Assembly: GCA_028716385.1 (NCBI GenBank)
Contig: JAQUPX010000006.1
Span: 62,001 to 126,000, forward strand
Length of the DNA: 64,000 nucleotides
Reading direction: 5' to 3'
DNA from: a bacterium
GTDB taxonomy: Bacteria; Hydrothermota; UBA3073; JACQXS01; JAQTXJ01
Below are positions 8,520-16,862 of this stretch, piece after piece. Position 1 is the stretch's first letter, and each line of letters starts with the position of its first letter. The notes beneath the pieces are model-generated. The model saw only the letters and a list, made by a program, of their open reading frames with translations, was not told where the DNA came from and ran no database searches. The position numbers and the translations under genes were made by a program.

Positions 8520-9632
8520 ATGAAGACTTTTGACTGCATAATAATCGGCGGCGGAATATTGGGTTGCGCATTGGCTTATGAGCTCGGGAAACAAGGGAAA
8601 AAAGTATTATTAATTGAAAAAGATTATCCAGGGGCGGGCTCAACCGGAAGGTGTATTGGTGGTATAAGACAACAGTTTTCAACTCCCGGAAGCATAAAAA
8701 TAATGATGAAAAGCGTAGAAATTTTCAAACAAATGAATGATGTAGATTGGCACCAGGGGGGATATTTATTTTTAGCCTGTTCAGAAAAAGAAAAATCTCA
8801 ATACCTTAGCATAATAAAAACACAACAAGAATGTGGACTATCCGTTAAATACATTGAAAAAGAAGAAGCACTGAAAATCGTGCCGATATTGAACGAGTTT
8901 GATTTTATCGGGGGAGCATATTGCAATACGGATGGACAGGCAAACCCTTTTCAGGTATTAAAATTTTATCTTGATGGAATAGAAAAAACCGGAGGAGTAG
9001 TTTTATCAAATACAAAAGTAGTAAAAATTAACGTCAATAATAATATTGTGGATTCCGTTATTACAAATACCGGAGATAAATTTTCGGCGCCAACAATTAT
9101 TAATACTGCGGGTCCGTGGGCAAAAGAAGTCGGGCAACTTGTAGGGTTAGAATTACCGATAGAAGCCGAAAGACACGAAGCATTAATTACGGAGCCGACT
9201 AAAAAATTATTCGAGCCAATGATAGTTTGTTATTCCCCGAGTTGTTATTTTCAACAATTTAATCATACGGGACAGATTATAGGATGTTATACTCCGGAAG
9301 CTCCCGAGAAGGGATTTGAAAGAAGTTCCTCTTCAGAATTTTTACCGGAATTTTCCAACCGGATATTAAAATTAATTCCTGCATTAAAAGATTTAAAAGT
9401 CGTTCGCAGTTGGGCAGGATGGTATGAAATAACGCCGGACGGAAGTCCCATCGTAGGGGAGACAGAAATAAAAGGGTTCTGGGTTGTAGCAGGAGGATGC
9501 GGACACGGATTTATGTTCGGGCCTGCGATTGGTAAATACACGGCAGAGCTTATTTGCGAGGGCAAATCAGCAATTCCATTAGAAGAGTTTTCAATTAACC
9601 GGAAGTTCAAAAGCAAAGAAGCGATGAAGTAG
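8520..9632 (+). CDS. FAD-dependent amine/amino-acid oxidoreductase (DAO family)
   Basis: A 370-residue flavoprotein of the D-amino-acid-oxidase/sarcosine-oxidase-beta type. The Rossmann ADP-binding motif GGGILG is at residues 10-15 with the acidic E33 (LLIEKD) closing it. The STGRCIGGIRQQFS segment (about 42-55) resembles sarcosine oxidase beta and glycine oxidase. The C-terminal motif TPDGSPIVGE and the GGCGHGFMFGPAIG segment complete the FAD site. It probably oxidises a secondary amine or amino acid, but the substrate cannot be read from sequence. It starts a short cluster with the IF-2B-like gene (5-nt gap) and HutI, which may indicate amino-acid catabolism. Confidence 0.85.
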   Translation: MKTFDCIIIGGGILGCALAYELGKQGKKVLLIEKDYPGAGSTGRCIGGIRQQFSTPGSIKIMMKSVEIFKQMNDVDWHQGGYLFLACSEKEKSQYLSIIKTQQECGLSVKYIEKEEALKIVPILNEFDFIGGAYCNTDGQANPFQVLKFYLDGIEKTGGVVLSNTKVVKINVNNNIVDSVITNTGDKFSAPTIINTAGPWAKEVGQLVGLELPIEAERHEALITEPTKKLFEPMIVCYSPSCYFQQFNHTGQIIGCYTPEAPEKGFERSSSSEFLPEFSNRILKLIPALKDLKVVRSWAGWYEITPDGSPIVGETEIKGFWVVAGGCGHGFMFGPAIGKYTAELICEGKSAIPLEEFSINRKFKSKEAMK

Positions 9633-9637
9633 AAATT

Positions 9638-10444
9638 ATGACAACTGTTTTCAAAAACTTTTCCGACAACAACCAAGCAGTAGAAAAAATAAAAAAAGAT
9701 AATACTTCGGGCGCGAAGGAACTAGATGGGCTTACCCGTAAAGCGATATTAAGTTTTATTTCCACCCCACATTCTAATGAAACATTATTAAAGTTTCTTA
9801 CAAAACTCCGGTCTGCAAAACCTGAAATGGCGCCAATTATGAATACTGTTGATAAAGTCGTAAAAATTGCCAAAACTTCAAAAGATATTAAACTTCGAAA
9901 CGAAAAAATAAAAAAAATGATTAGTACGTCCGATATTGATTGGAACATACTCATTAAAAATATAACAAAAGCAATGAAAGGGAAAACAGTTGTATTAACT
10001 TACAGTTATAGTAGCACGATAATTGAAGTTTTGATTCGTTTGAGGCAGAAAGAACTTACAGTTTTTGTCCCGGAATCAAGACCTGTCAATGAAGGTAGGA
10101 ATACGGCAATAAAATTAAAAAAAGCGGGTTTGAAAATAAAATTTATAACGGATACTGGAATTTCCAAATTCATAAAAGATGTTGATGTTGTATTGTTAGG
10201 AGCAGATAGTTTTTCAAGGGATTTTGTAATAAATAAAATCGGAACACTTGCGATAGCTTTACTTGCAAGAGAATATAAAATTCCGTGTTATGTAGTATGC
10301 GGGAAAAATAAATTTTCAAATATTTCGCTAAGCGAAACAGCTAAAAATCCAAAAGAAATATGGGACGTTAAAGGGATAGAAGTTAAGAATTTTTATTTTG
10401 AAGAAGTCCCGGTAAAATATTTTACGGGAATAATTACGGATTAG
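9638..10444 (+). CDS. eIF-2B alpha/beta/delta-like protein (IF-2B/MtnA superfamily)
   Basis: A 268-residue protein with the IF-2B-like fold: an N-terminal helical region (1-110), then a Rossmann-type domain. It carries E146-S-R148-P (PESRPVNEGRN), GAD at 188-190 and NKIGT at 199-203. These match the sugar-phosphate isomerase/translation-factor superfamily that also includes MtnA and ribose-1,5-bisphosphate isomerase. The motif around GAD (GADSFSRDFVINK) is divergent from canonical MtnA, so a methylthioribose role is not assured. It begins 5 nt after the flavoprotein stop and is likely translationally coupled. Confidence 0.8.
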   Translation: MTTVFKNFSDNNQAVEKIKKDNTSGAKELDGLTRKAILSFISTPHSNETLLKFLTKLRSAKPEMAPIMNTVDKVVKIAKTSKDIKLRNEKIKKMISTSDIDWNILIKNITKAMKGKTVVLTYSYSSTIIEVLIRLRQKELTVFVPESRPVNEGRNTAIKLKKAGLKIKFITDTGISKFIKDVDVVLLGADSFSRDFVINKIGTLAIALLAREYKIPCYVVCGKNKFSNISLSETAKNPKEIWDVKGIEVKNFYFEEVPVKYFTGIITD

Positions 10445-10466
10445 GGAGAAATATGAACAGAATATT

Positions 10467-10536
10467 CACCGCAGAGGCGCCAAGAACGCAGAGAACAGAA
10501 AGAATTAGCCACGGATTATCACAGATTGACACGGAT
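10467..10536. repeat. Short-period intergenic repeats (CGCAGAG and CACGGAT types)
   Basis: 10467-10494 reads CACCGCAGAGGCGCCAAGAA followed by CGCAGAGA. 10507-10536 is a CCACGGAT/CACAGAT/CACGGAT run. Both types recur in other gaps (37547, 49581, 54494). They are noncoding here, between the IF-2B-like gene and hutI. Confidence 0.65.
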
Positions 10537-10621
10537 AAAAAAAGTTTTAGAGTAATAACAAATAAAAGAGAATGACAAAAAAGAAAAAGCCGACAGGGTT
10601 AAAACAAAAAGAGGGGATAAA

Positions 10622-11821
10622 ATGGAAGATTTGACAATCGTAAATGCAAAAGAAGTGATAACTTTAAGCGGACATAAAAAACCCGTAGTTGGTAAGAAAA
10701 TAGAAAACTTAAACATTCTTAAAAACGTAAGCATATCGGTAAAAAACGGAAAAATATCAAATATCGGGAAGCCCTTGAAAGCAAAAAAAACAATAGATGC
10801 AAAAGGAAAAATTGTTATCCCCGGTTTTGTAGATTCACACACCCATTTAGTATTTGGCGGGAACAGAGCTAAGGAATTCGAACAAAGATTGAACGGGAAA
10901 ACATATAAAGAAATAGCCGCAGCAGGTGGAGGAATATTTAATACGGTTGGAATGACCAGAAATGCAAGTGAAAAAGATTTATTTGAAACCGGCATGAAAA
11001 GATTGGATTATGCATTAAACTGGGGAACTACGACAATTGAAATCAAGTCGGGGTATGGACTGAATTATAAAGAAGAAATGAAAATACTGCGGGTGATTAA
11101 AAAACTATCCCGGCAACATCCTGTTGAAATTGTTTCAACTTTTTTAGGTGCACACGAGATACCGAGAGATAAAGACAGAAATAAATACATAGACGAGTTG
11201 ATAAAGATGATGCCTGAAGTAAAAAAGTACGCGTATTTTTGCGATGTGTTTTGCGAAAAAGGGGTATTCACAAAAGAGGAATCAAAAAAGATTCTTATGG
11301 CTGCGAAAAAGACAGGTTTTGGTTTAAAAATTCACGCTGATGAATTGTCTTCCTCCGGAGGAAGTGAGCTTGCGGGAGAACTGGATGCAGTTTCGGCAGA
11401 CCATATAGTTTATCCGAGCGATAAGGGGCTTGAATTAATGAAAAAAAAGGGTATAATTGCAACATTATTGCCGGGAGCCTGTTTATATCTTGAACACAGG
11501 GCACCTGCAAAAAAGTTTATAGATATGGAAATCCCGATTGCGTTGGGAAGCGACTTTAATCCCGGTAGTTCGCCTATACTTGCAATGCCTATAATTATAT
11601 CGCTTTCGTGTATATTGTTAAAACTAACACCTGCCCAAGCATTGGTAGCAGGCACGATAAATTCCGCTTATGCGTTGGGGATTGGAGATAAAACGGGAAG
11701 TATTGAAGTCGGAAAAACAGCAGATATGTTAGTGCTTAACGTTGATTCGTGGCAGGAAATTCCGTATTGGTTGGGCTTCAATCCTGTTGAACGGGTTGTA
11801 AAGGAAGGGAAAGAGGTTTAA
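10622..11821 (+). CDS. hutI: Imidazolonepropionase
   Basis: A 399-residue amidohydrolase that opens 4-imidazolone-5-propanoate to N-formimino-L-glutamate in histidine degradation. Metal and substrate motifs are intact: H73-T-H75 (VDSHTHLVFGGNR), the signature AAAGGGIFNTV, IEIKSGYGL, FLGAHEIP, KIHADELSSSGG and SDFNPGSSP. The length is typical for HutI. The start has GAGGGGATAAA before ATG. No other hut genes (hutH, hutU, hutG) are in the window, so the pathway would have to be completed elsewhere. It follows the oxidoreductase and IF-2B-like genes after a 177-bp repeat-bearing gap. Confidence 0.95.
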   Translation: MEDLTIVNAKEVITLSGHKKPVVGKKIENLNILKNVSISVKNGKISNIGKPLKAKKTIDAKGKIVIPGFVDSHTHLVFGGNRAKEFEQRLNGKTYKEIAAAGGGIFNTVGMTRNASEKDLFETGMKRLDYALNWGTTTIEIKSGYGLNYKEEMKILRVIKKLSRQHPVEIVSTFLGAHEIPRDKDRNKYIDELIKMMPEVKKYAYFCDVFCEKGVFTKEESKKILMAAKKTGFGLKIHADELSSSGGSELAGELDAVSADHIVYPSDKGLELMKKKGIIATLLPGACLYLEHRAPAKKFIDMEIPIALGSDFNPGSSPILAMPIIISLSCILLKLTPAQALVAGTINSAYALGIGDKTGSIEVGKTADMLVLNVDSWQEIPYWLGFNPVERVVKEGKEV

Positions 11822-11901
11822 ATATTTTAATTGGAAGGTTTCACGATTAAAAAAATAGAAACCATTTCTATTCATGAAAGAAATCCTGTTTTATTCTTCT
11901 C

Positions 11902-11930
11902 TTGACAACTCTTCCAATTTGCACTATATA
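11902..11930 (+). promoter_or_regulatory. Sigma-70-type promoter of the FG-GAP gene
   Basis: TTGACA (11902-11907), 17-bp spacer, TATATA (11925-11930), about 40 nt upstream of the start at 11971. AGGAGAGG is the ribosome-binding site. Confidence 0.6.
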
Positions 11931-11970
11931 AATATTAACAATTTGAAAGTAAAATAATTAGGAGAGGATA

Positions 11971-13806
11971 ATGTTATTGCTTCTTATTATATGTTCATTA
12001 AACATTGAATGGCAAACTGATTGGAGTGGCGGTGCAGGGACAGTCGGCACAGTATCTACATGGGGAAATAAATTTTGGCAATCAGAAAGTCTGACCTATA
12101 ATGTACAGGGACAGGTATCTCCGGTAAGCACAGGAACATTGAGTCCACTAAACTGGACATATCATATAATTGCTTCCGATATGAACATAAGCGGGACAAA
12201 TGGGCTATGGCCTGCAGATTTTGATAATAACGGATATGTTGATTTGGCAGGGTGGGAAGGGGAAGTCAACCAGCTTGTATTTTATAAAAATGATGGGAAT
12301 AATAATTTCACAAAAATAAATACAATTGCAGGGCCAGGGTATTCTTCATGGGCATTCTTATACGGAGACGACTTTAATGGTGATGGGCTTACTGATTTAG
12401 TTGTATGCAGCAATTCCGGGATGGTCACAAACTTATACACTAACACCGGAAATTTTAATTTTTCTTCAATTCTTATATCTACTCAATGCACATTTTTTCC
12501 GATTGGAGGGGACATAGACAATGATAACGACAAAGATTTGGTTTTGACTAATGGTAGCTCTTCCCCCGTTCAAGTTTACAAAAATATAAGCGGAGTTCTT
12601 ACCCTTAATCAAACAATAAGTATTGCCGGTTGGCGTAGTCGGCTTGCCGACTTAAATAACGACGGATATAATGACCTGGTATTGGGTGGACCATCCGGTT
12701 CTCCGGGAGTAAAAACATATTTGAATGATAGTTCCGGTTTTTTTGACTATGCTAATACATTGGGTAGTAATTGGGCATTAGACGCTTTATTGGTTAGAGA
12801 TTTAGATAACGATGGTGACCAGGATATTATTTGCGGAGCTTTTAGTGGTCAAAATATAAATTTATGGTGGTTTAAAAACCAAGGGGATGGGATTAATTAT
12901 ACATTAGACACTATTTATGATGCCGGGATGTCTTCCTATTTGTATGGAGATGGTGGATTTTGTGAAGATTTGGATTTTGACGGCAACATAGATATCGCAT
13001 CAGGAGCAACAAGCCTTGGGTGGTTCAAGCAAACAAGTACAGGAAATTTCACCAAATATGATATACCAAAGCCAACATCTTCTTCAAATTTTACACACTG
13101 GGTTTATCCCATACAATTAAAAGGGACCGGTTGTTTCAAAAAAAAGAATATAGACATGGTTGTTTGCTGGGATACTTTATTTGTATGGTATGAAAATAAT
13201 ATGGTAAATGAATTTTCTAGTGGATGGTTAGAGTCATCCATATTAAAAGTCAAATGCGACAGCGGCAACAAATGCGATTGGAAATACTTTGGATGGAAGG
13301 TTTGCTGCCCGTTTTACAAAGCTATAATGTTTCAAATCCGAAGCGGAAAGGATTCGGCAGACATCGTAGGAAAAGATTGGAGTGAAGCTGTCAAATTGGA
13401 TACTACTCAATCTTTTGACTCTGTCGATATTTCCACTTATACAAAGAAAGGAGAAGAACTTTTTCAATACAAAATTAATTTTATGGGGGCAAGTGACGTA
13501 GGAATAGTTGACAGCGTGTGGGTAACATGGGAGTGTTCTCCTTTTGGGGTAGAGGAAAAAGTTTTGCCGAGCGAATTTGTTAAGATTTATCAAAACAAGA
13601 TTTGTTATTACCTGCCGGATGCAAAAGAAATAACTCTTTCTTTGTATGACATAACAGGAAGGTTGGTAAAAATGCTTGACAAGGGAAAGAAATCCGGGGG
13701 GTATTGTTGGGTAGATATTCCATCAAATATATGTAGTGGAGTATATTTAGTAAAGTTTACTACAGAAAAAATGACAATAAACAGAAAATTGATTATTGTG
13801 AAATAA
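11971..13806 (+). CDS. Secreted FG-GAP/VCBS-type propeller protein with C-terminal sorting domain
   Basis: A 611-residue protein. A very short hydrophobic leader (LLLLIICS) suggests export. Residues about 75-430 hold repeated FG-GAP/VCBS units with calcium-loop-like motifs such as DFDNNGYVD, DFNGDGLTD, DIDNDNDKD, DLNNDGYND and DLDNDGDQD, spaced about 50 residues apart. This is typical of an integrin-alpha-like beta-propeller that binds Ca2+. A less defined cysteine-containing segment follows. Residues about 530-611 form the sorting domain (LYDITGRLVK, then CSGVYLVKF, then RKLIIVK). It has its own promoter (11902-11930). Probable surface adhesin or exoprotein; the ligand is unknown. Confidence 0.85.
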   Translation: MLLLLIICSLNIEWQTDWSGGAGTVGTVSTWGNKFWQSESLTYNVQGQVSPVSTGTLSPLNWTYHIIASDMNISGTNGLWPADFDNNGYVDLAGWEGEVNQLVFYKNDGNNNFTKINTIAGPGYSSWAFLYGDDFNGDGLTDLVVCSNSGMVTNLYTNTGNFNFSSILISTQCTFFPIGGDIDNDNDKDLVLTNGSSSPVQVYKNISGVLTLNQTISIAGWRSRLADLNNDGYNDLVLGGPSGSPGVKTYLNDSSGFFDYANTLGSNWALDALLVRDLDNDGDQDIICGAFSGQNINLWWFKNQGDGINYTLDTIYDAGMSSYLYGDGGFCEDLDFDGNIDIASGATSLGWFKQTSTGNFTKYDIPKPTSSSNFTHWVYPIQLKGTGCFKKKNIDMVVCWDTLFVWYENNMVNEFSSGWLESSILKVKCDSGNKCDWKYFGWKVCCPFYKAIMFQIRSGKDSADIVGKDWSEAVKLDTTQSFDSVDISTYTKKGEELFQYKINFMGASDVGIVDSVWVTWECSPFGVEEKVLPSEFVKIYQNKICYYLPDAKEITLSLYDITGRLVKMLDKGKKSGGYCWVDIPSNICSGVYLVKFTTEKMTINRKLIIVK

Positions 13807-13959
13807 AAACACAGATAGTTTAGAGTTTAGGACAGACACCCAACTTTTTCAACTTTTGCCTTGACAAGATGTTGTTTTTTACACAAATATACATATTATA
13901 ATTCCAAAGATTAAATGAAAGAAAATTTGTATTATTGAGATACAGAATTTTGTTGCAAC

Positions 13960-13976
13960 AAAAAAAAAGGGGGGGG
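13960..13976 (+). promoter_or_regulatory. A9G8 homopolymer tract forming the Shine-Dalgarno of the first Kelch gene
   Basis: Nine A then eight G end one base before the ATG at 13978. The G-run is the only ribosome-binding candidate. Slippage in it would alter Shine-Dalgarno strength or spacing, so translation could be phase variable. Confidence 0.55.
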
Positions 13977-13977
13977 T

Positions 13978-16671
13978 ATGAAAAAAAAATATGTCTTTTG
14001 TTTTATTTTCTTATTCGTTTTAGTTTCCACTTTGTTAAACGCTTCCAGATGGAGTCTCACGGACAGCCTTGTTTTCGGACGCAAAGGCCACAGTCTCGCG
14101 GTTCTTACTGACGGCAGAGTTATGGTTCTTGGCGGATACCCGCCCGCGCCGTTTACACAAGAAATCTTCTTCCCCTCAACTGGAAGATGGGAAGTATTCG
14201 ACAGTATGCCATATAGCGGTCTCGCACACTCAGTCGGCGTATTGATGACAAACGGTAAAGTCCTCGCCGGTGACGGAGGAGATTGGTACTTTTATGAACC
14301 CGCAACCAATACATGGGATACTACTGCTATGACTTTCGGCTGGGAAACTAGCCACTGTTATACCGTTTTAAAAGACGGAAGACTCCTTGCAAATTATGAT
14401 AACACTGCTTATTTGTTAGTCGATACTAACGGCACCTACGCAACTACCGCAAGCTCACCTTCCGAACACGACCAGGGCATCGAAGTCCTTCTCAGGTCAG
14501 GCAAAGTATTAGCTATGGGGGGATTCGGTTTCGCACCGGTCGGAGCTCAGGCACAGGTCTATAATCCGGTTTCGGCAAACTGGACCGCAGCACCAAACTC
14601 CCCCGTTGACAGGGGAACAGGACATATGGGCGTACTCCTCGCTCCGGAATATAATGACGAAGTTATCGTCTTTGGGGGAACAGGTACGTCATCCACTTTG
14701 TATAACGAAACATCTAATTCCTGGACGGCTAGCGGAAATATGGCCTACAGCAGAGATATCGGAGCGCCCGCGCTTCTGCCTAATGGAAAAGTTCTTATGA
14801 TCGGAGGAGATAACAGCGGCGTCAATGAATTGTATGACCCCGTCGGAAAAACATGGTCTATCGTTGATACGATGATTTGGCGTAGCAGAACTCATTTCTC
14901 CATCGCCATTCTTCCTACGGGAAAAGTTTTGGCTGTCGGCTCTTTCAATAACGATACCGCCGCTAAACTACCCGAAATTTATGATCCGACTAATCCTGCC
15001 TGGACTACAAAAACTTCCCTCAAAACCGCTCGCGAAGCCGCTACTATAACTCTTCTTCCCATTGAACATACGAGCAACTGTTCCACAAACGTCCTCATTT
15101 CAGGCGGTGAAGGCGCAGGCGGAATACTTAATACTTGCGAATTATATAATTATAAAATGGATTCAACTGCATACACGGGCTCCCTTAATACTGCTCGAAC
15201 CCACCACACGGCAAACCTTATCAGTTCTGACCAGGTTCTCGCTGCCGGCGGAAGAAATGCCGGAGGCGCTGTTAACTCCTGCGAAATATGGGACCTCGTC
15301 TCGGGAAACTGGACTACTACCGGAACTATGGCAACCTCAAGATTCGACCACTCCGCAACACAATTAAAAGACGGAAAAATTCTCGTTACCGGTGGTGAAA
15401 ATACCGGTTACGTTGCTTCTTGCGAAGTCTTTAACTCGGGCGCATGGACTCCTACAGGCACGATGGCAACCGCAAGGGCAAGACATTCAGCGATTTTACT
15501 TCTTAATGGTAATGTACTTGTTATCGGTGGTGAAACTGCAGCCGGTACTTATACCGCAACTTGCGAAATCTGGGACGGAACTACCTGGACGTCCACCGGC
15601 TCGCTCGCTACCGCAAGAAGCTTGCAAACTGCTATTTTATTACAGTCAGGTAAAGTACTCGTAATGGGCGGAAGAAATTCAGGCGGTGCGCTTTCAAGCT
15701 GCGAAATTTATGACCCGCTATCGGGCACATGGTCACCGGAGACACCTTTAAACACCGCAAGATATGCACATAATGCTTCACTCCTGTATTCCGGATTGGT
15801 GCTTGTTTCGGGTGGATATACGGGCTCGTCTTATCTCAATTCCTGCGAACTGTTTGACCCGGCTGTCTGCAACCCGGTAACCGAATTGCATCAGTGGAAA
15901 ACTATCCCATCGCCTATGGCGACAAACAGGGCTTATCACGGCTCGGTTCTTATTCCGATTGATAAACCTTATATACTTGCAATCGGCGGAAATAACGGGT
16001 CTTTCGTTGGTTCGATAGAAAGTTTTGATATAGGTCTCGGATACCTTGATACATGGCAGTCAACTATCGGAAACTTTCCCGCAGTAACTACGATAAATTC
16101 TACAATGGACATTAACGGTAATTTATTCAGGGGCATTTCCGAAGCCGACGGAGGTAACCACTGTCATGTCTCTTCAAATGACCACCCAATTATCTCGCTT
16201 GTCCGTGTAGGCGGTGGAAACTGGCAGGGCAACGGCGGAGGAGAAATACTGACTATGCCGAACAGCAGTTCCTGGAGCGAAACACGTACGATCGTGCATC
16301 CCGTAATTAGTGACTTCCAGGGATATTATAGATTATGGTCAATAGTAAACGGAATTCCTTGCAAATGGTATAAAGATTGTGGCGCAGCGATAGAAGAAAA
16401 CAAGAATTACAAATCGTCAGGGATAAAGATATACCCGAATCCCGGGATTAAGGAAATAAAATTTGCCCTTAACAATAAAGTAGCTAATTTAAGTGTAGAT
16501 ATTTATGATTTAAGCGGAAGAACTATAAAGAGTTTGAATGGCAAAGAAATGAATACGCTAATATGGGACGGAAAAGATACGAACGGAAAGAAAGTAAGCG
16601 CAGGAATGTATTTTTACAATGTGCGTGGAGACGGGATTAATCAGAAAGGCAAATTCGTAATGTTGAAATAG
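13978..16671 (+). CDS. Secreted Kelch-repeat protein with C-terminal sorting domain (paralog 1)
   Basis: An 897-residue protein. The signal peptide is KKKYVFCFIFLFVLVSTLLNA. Most of the chain is made of about 12 Kelch-type units (motifs like LLxxGKVLVxGG, then xxxSCEIYDPxxxxWxxxxxMxxARxxHxA), so one or two propellers. A conserved domain around 730-790 includes DGGNHCHVSSNDHP and GGGNWQGNGGGE. The last 80 residues are a sorting domain (IYPNPGIKEIKF, IYDLSGRTIKSL, GMYFYNVRG). Third codon positions are richer in C/G than in its paralog at 16863, except for the last ~265 coding bases, which are identical to that paralog. Galactose-oxidase-like folds share Kelch blades, but no copper ligands are evident. 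Confidence 0.85.
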   Translation: MKKKYVFCFIFLFVLVSTLLNASRWSLTDSLVFGRKGHSLAVLTDGRVMVLGGYPPAPFTQEIFFPSTGRWEVFDSMPYSGLAHSVGVLMTNGKVLAGDGGDWYFYEPATNTWDTTAMTFGWETSHCYTVLKDGRLLANYDNTAYLLVDTNGTYATTASSPSEHDQGIEVLLRSGKVLAMGGFGFAPVGAQAQVYNPVSANWTAAPNSPVDRGTGHMGVLLAPEYNDEVIVFGGTGTSSTLYNETSNSWTASGNMAYSRDIGAPALLPNGKVLMIGGDNSGVNELYDPVGKTWSIVDTMIWRSRTHFSIAILPTGKVLAVGSFNNDTAAKLPEIYDPTNPAWTTKTSLKTAREAATITLLPIEHTSNCSTNVLISGGEGAGGILNTCELYNYKMDSTAYTGSLNTARTHHTANLISSDQVLAAGGRNAGGAVNSCEIWDLVSGNWTTTGTMATSRFDHSATQLKDGKILVTGGENTGYVASCEVFNSGAWTPTGTMATARARHSAILLLNGNVLVIGGETAAGTYTATCEIWDGTTWTSTGSLATARSLQTAILLQSGKVLVMGGRNSGGALSSCEIYDPLSGTWSPETPLNTARYAHNASLLYSGLVLVSGGYTGSSYLNSCELFDPAVCNPVTELHQWKTIPSPMATNRAYHGSVLIPIDKPYILAIGGNNGSFVGSIESFDIGLGYLDTWQSTIGNFPAVTTINSTMDINGNLFRGISEADGGNHCHVSSNDHPIISLVRVGGGNWQGNGGGEILTMPNSSSWSETRTIVHPVISDFQGYYRLWSIVNGIPCKWYKDCGAAIEENKNYKSSGIKIYPNPGIKEIKFALNNKVANLSVDIYDLSGRTIKSLNGKEMNTLIWDGKDTNGKKVSAGMYFYNVRGDGINQKGKFVMLK

Positions 16672-16729
16672 ATTAATATACAAACAAAAAGCCCTCCGGA
16701 GATTTTCAGAGGGCTTTTTTATTATACAA
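16408..16729. repeat. 322-bp direct repeat, copy 1
   Basis: Identical to 19332-19653 by reading. It covers the last ~88 codons of the Kelch protein (sorting domain), the stop and the terminator. Sequence diverges abruptly on both sides. Confidence 0.9.
16686..16720 (+). terminator. Rho-independent terminator of Kelch gene 1
   Basis: AAAAAGCCCTC, a 12-nt loop region, then GAGGGCTTTTTT, 15 bp after the stop codon. Stem followed by six T. Confidence 0.9.
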
Positions 16730-16760
16730 ATGTTCTTAATTATTATGTAAAAAAAAGTGA

Positions 16761-16791
16761 TTGACAAAAAATAGAATTCAATACATATAAT
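16761..16791 (+). promoter_or_regulatory. Probable promoter of Kelch gene 2
   Basis: TTGACA (16761-16766) and TATAAT (16786-16791). The 19-bp spacing is slightly long but both hexamers are perfect. The start codon at 16863 lies about 70 nt downstream. Confidence 0.55.
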
Positions 16792-16862
16792 ATATAATTA
16801 TAGGTTTAATATTATTGACTAACTTTGAGGGAATAAAGCAAATTTAGCAAAAAGGGGGAAGA

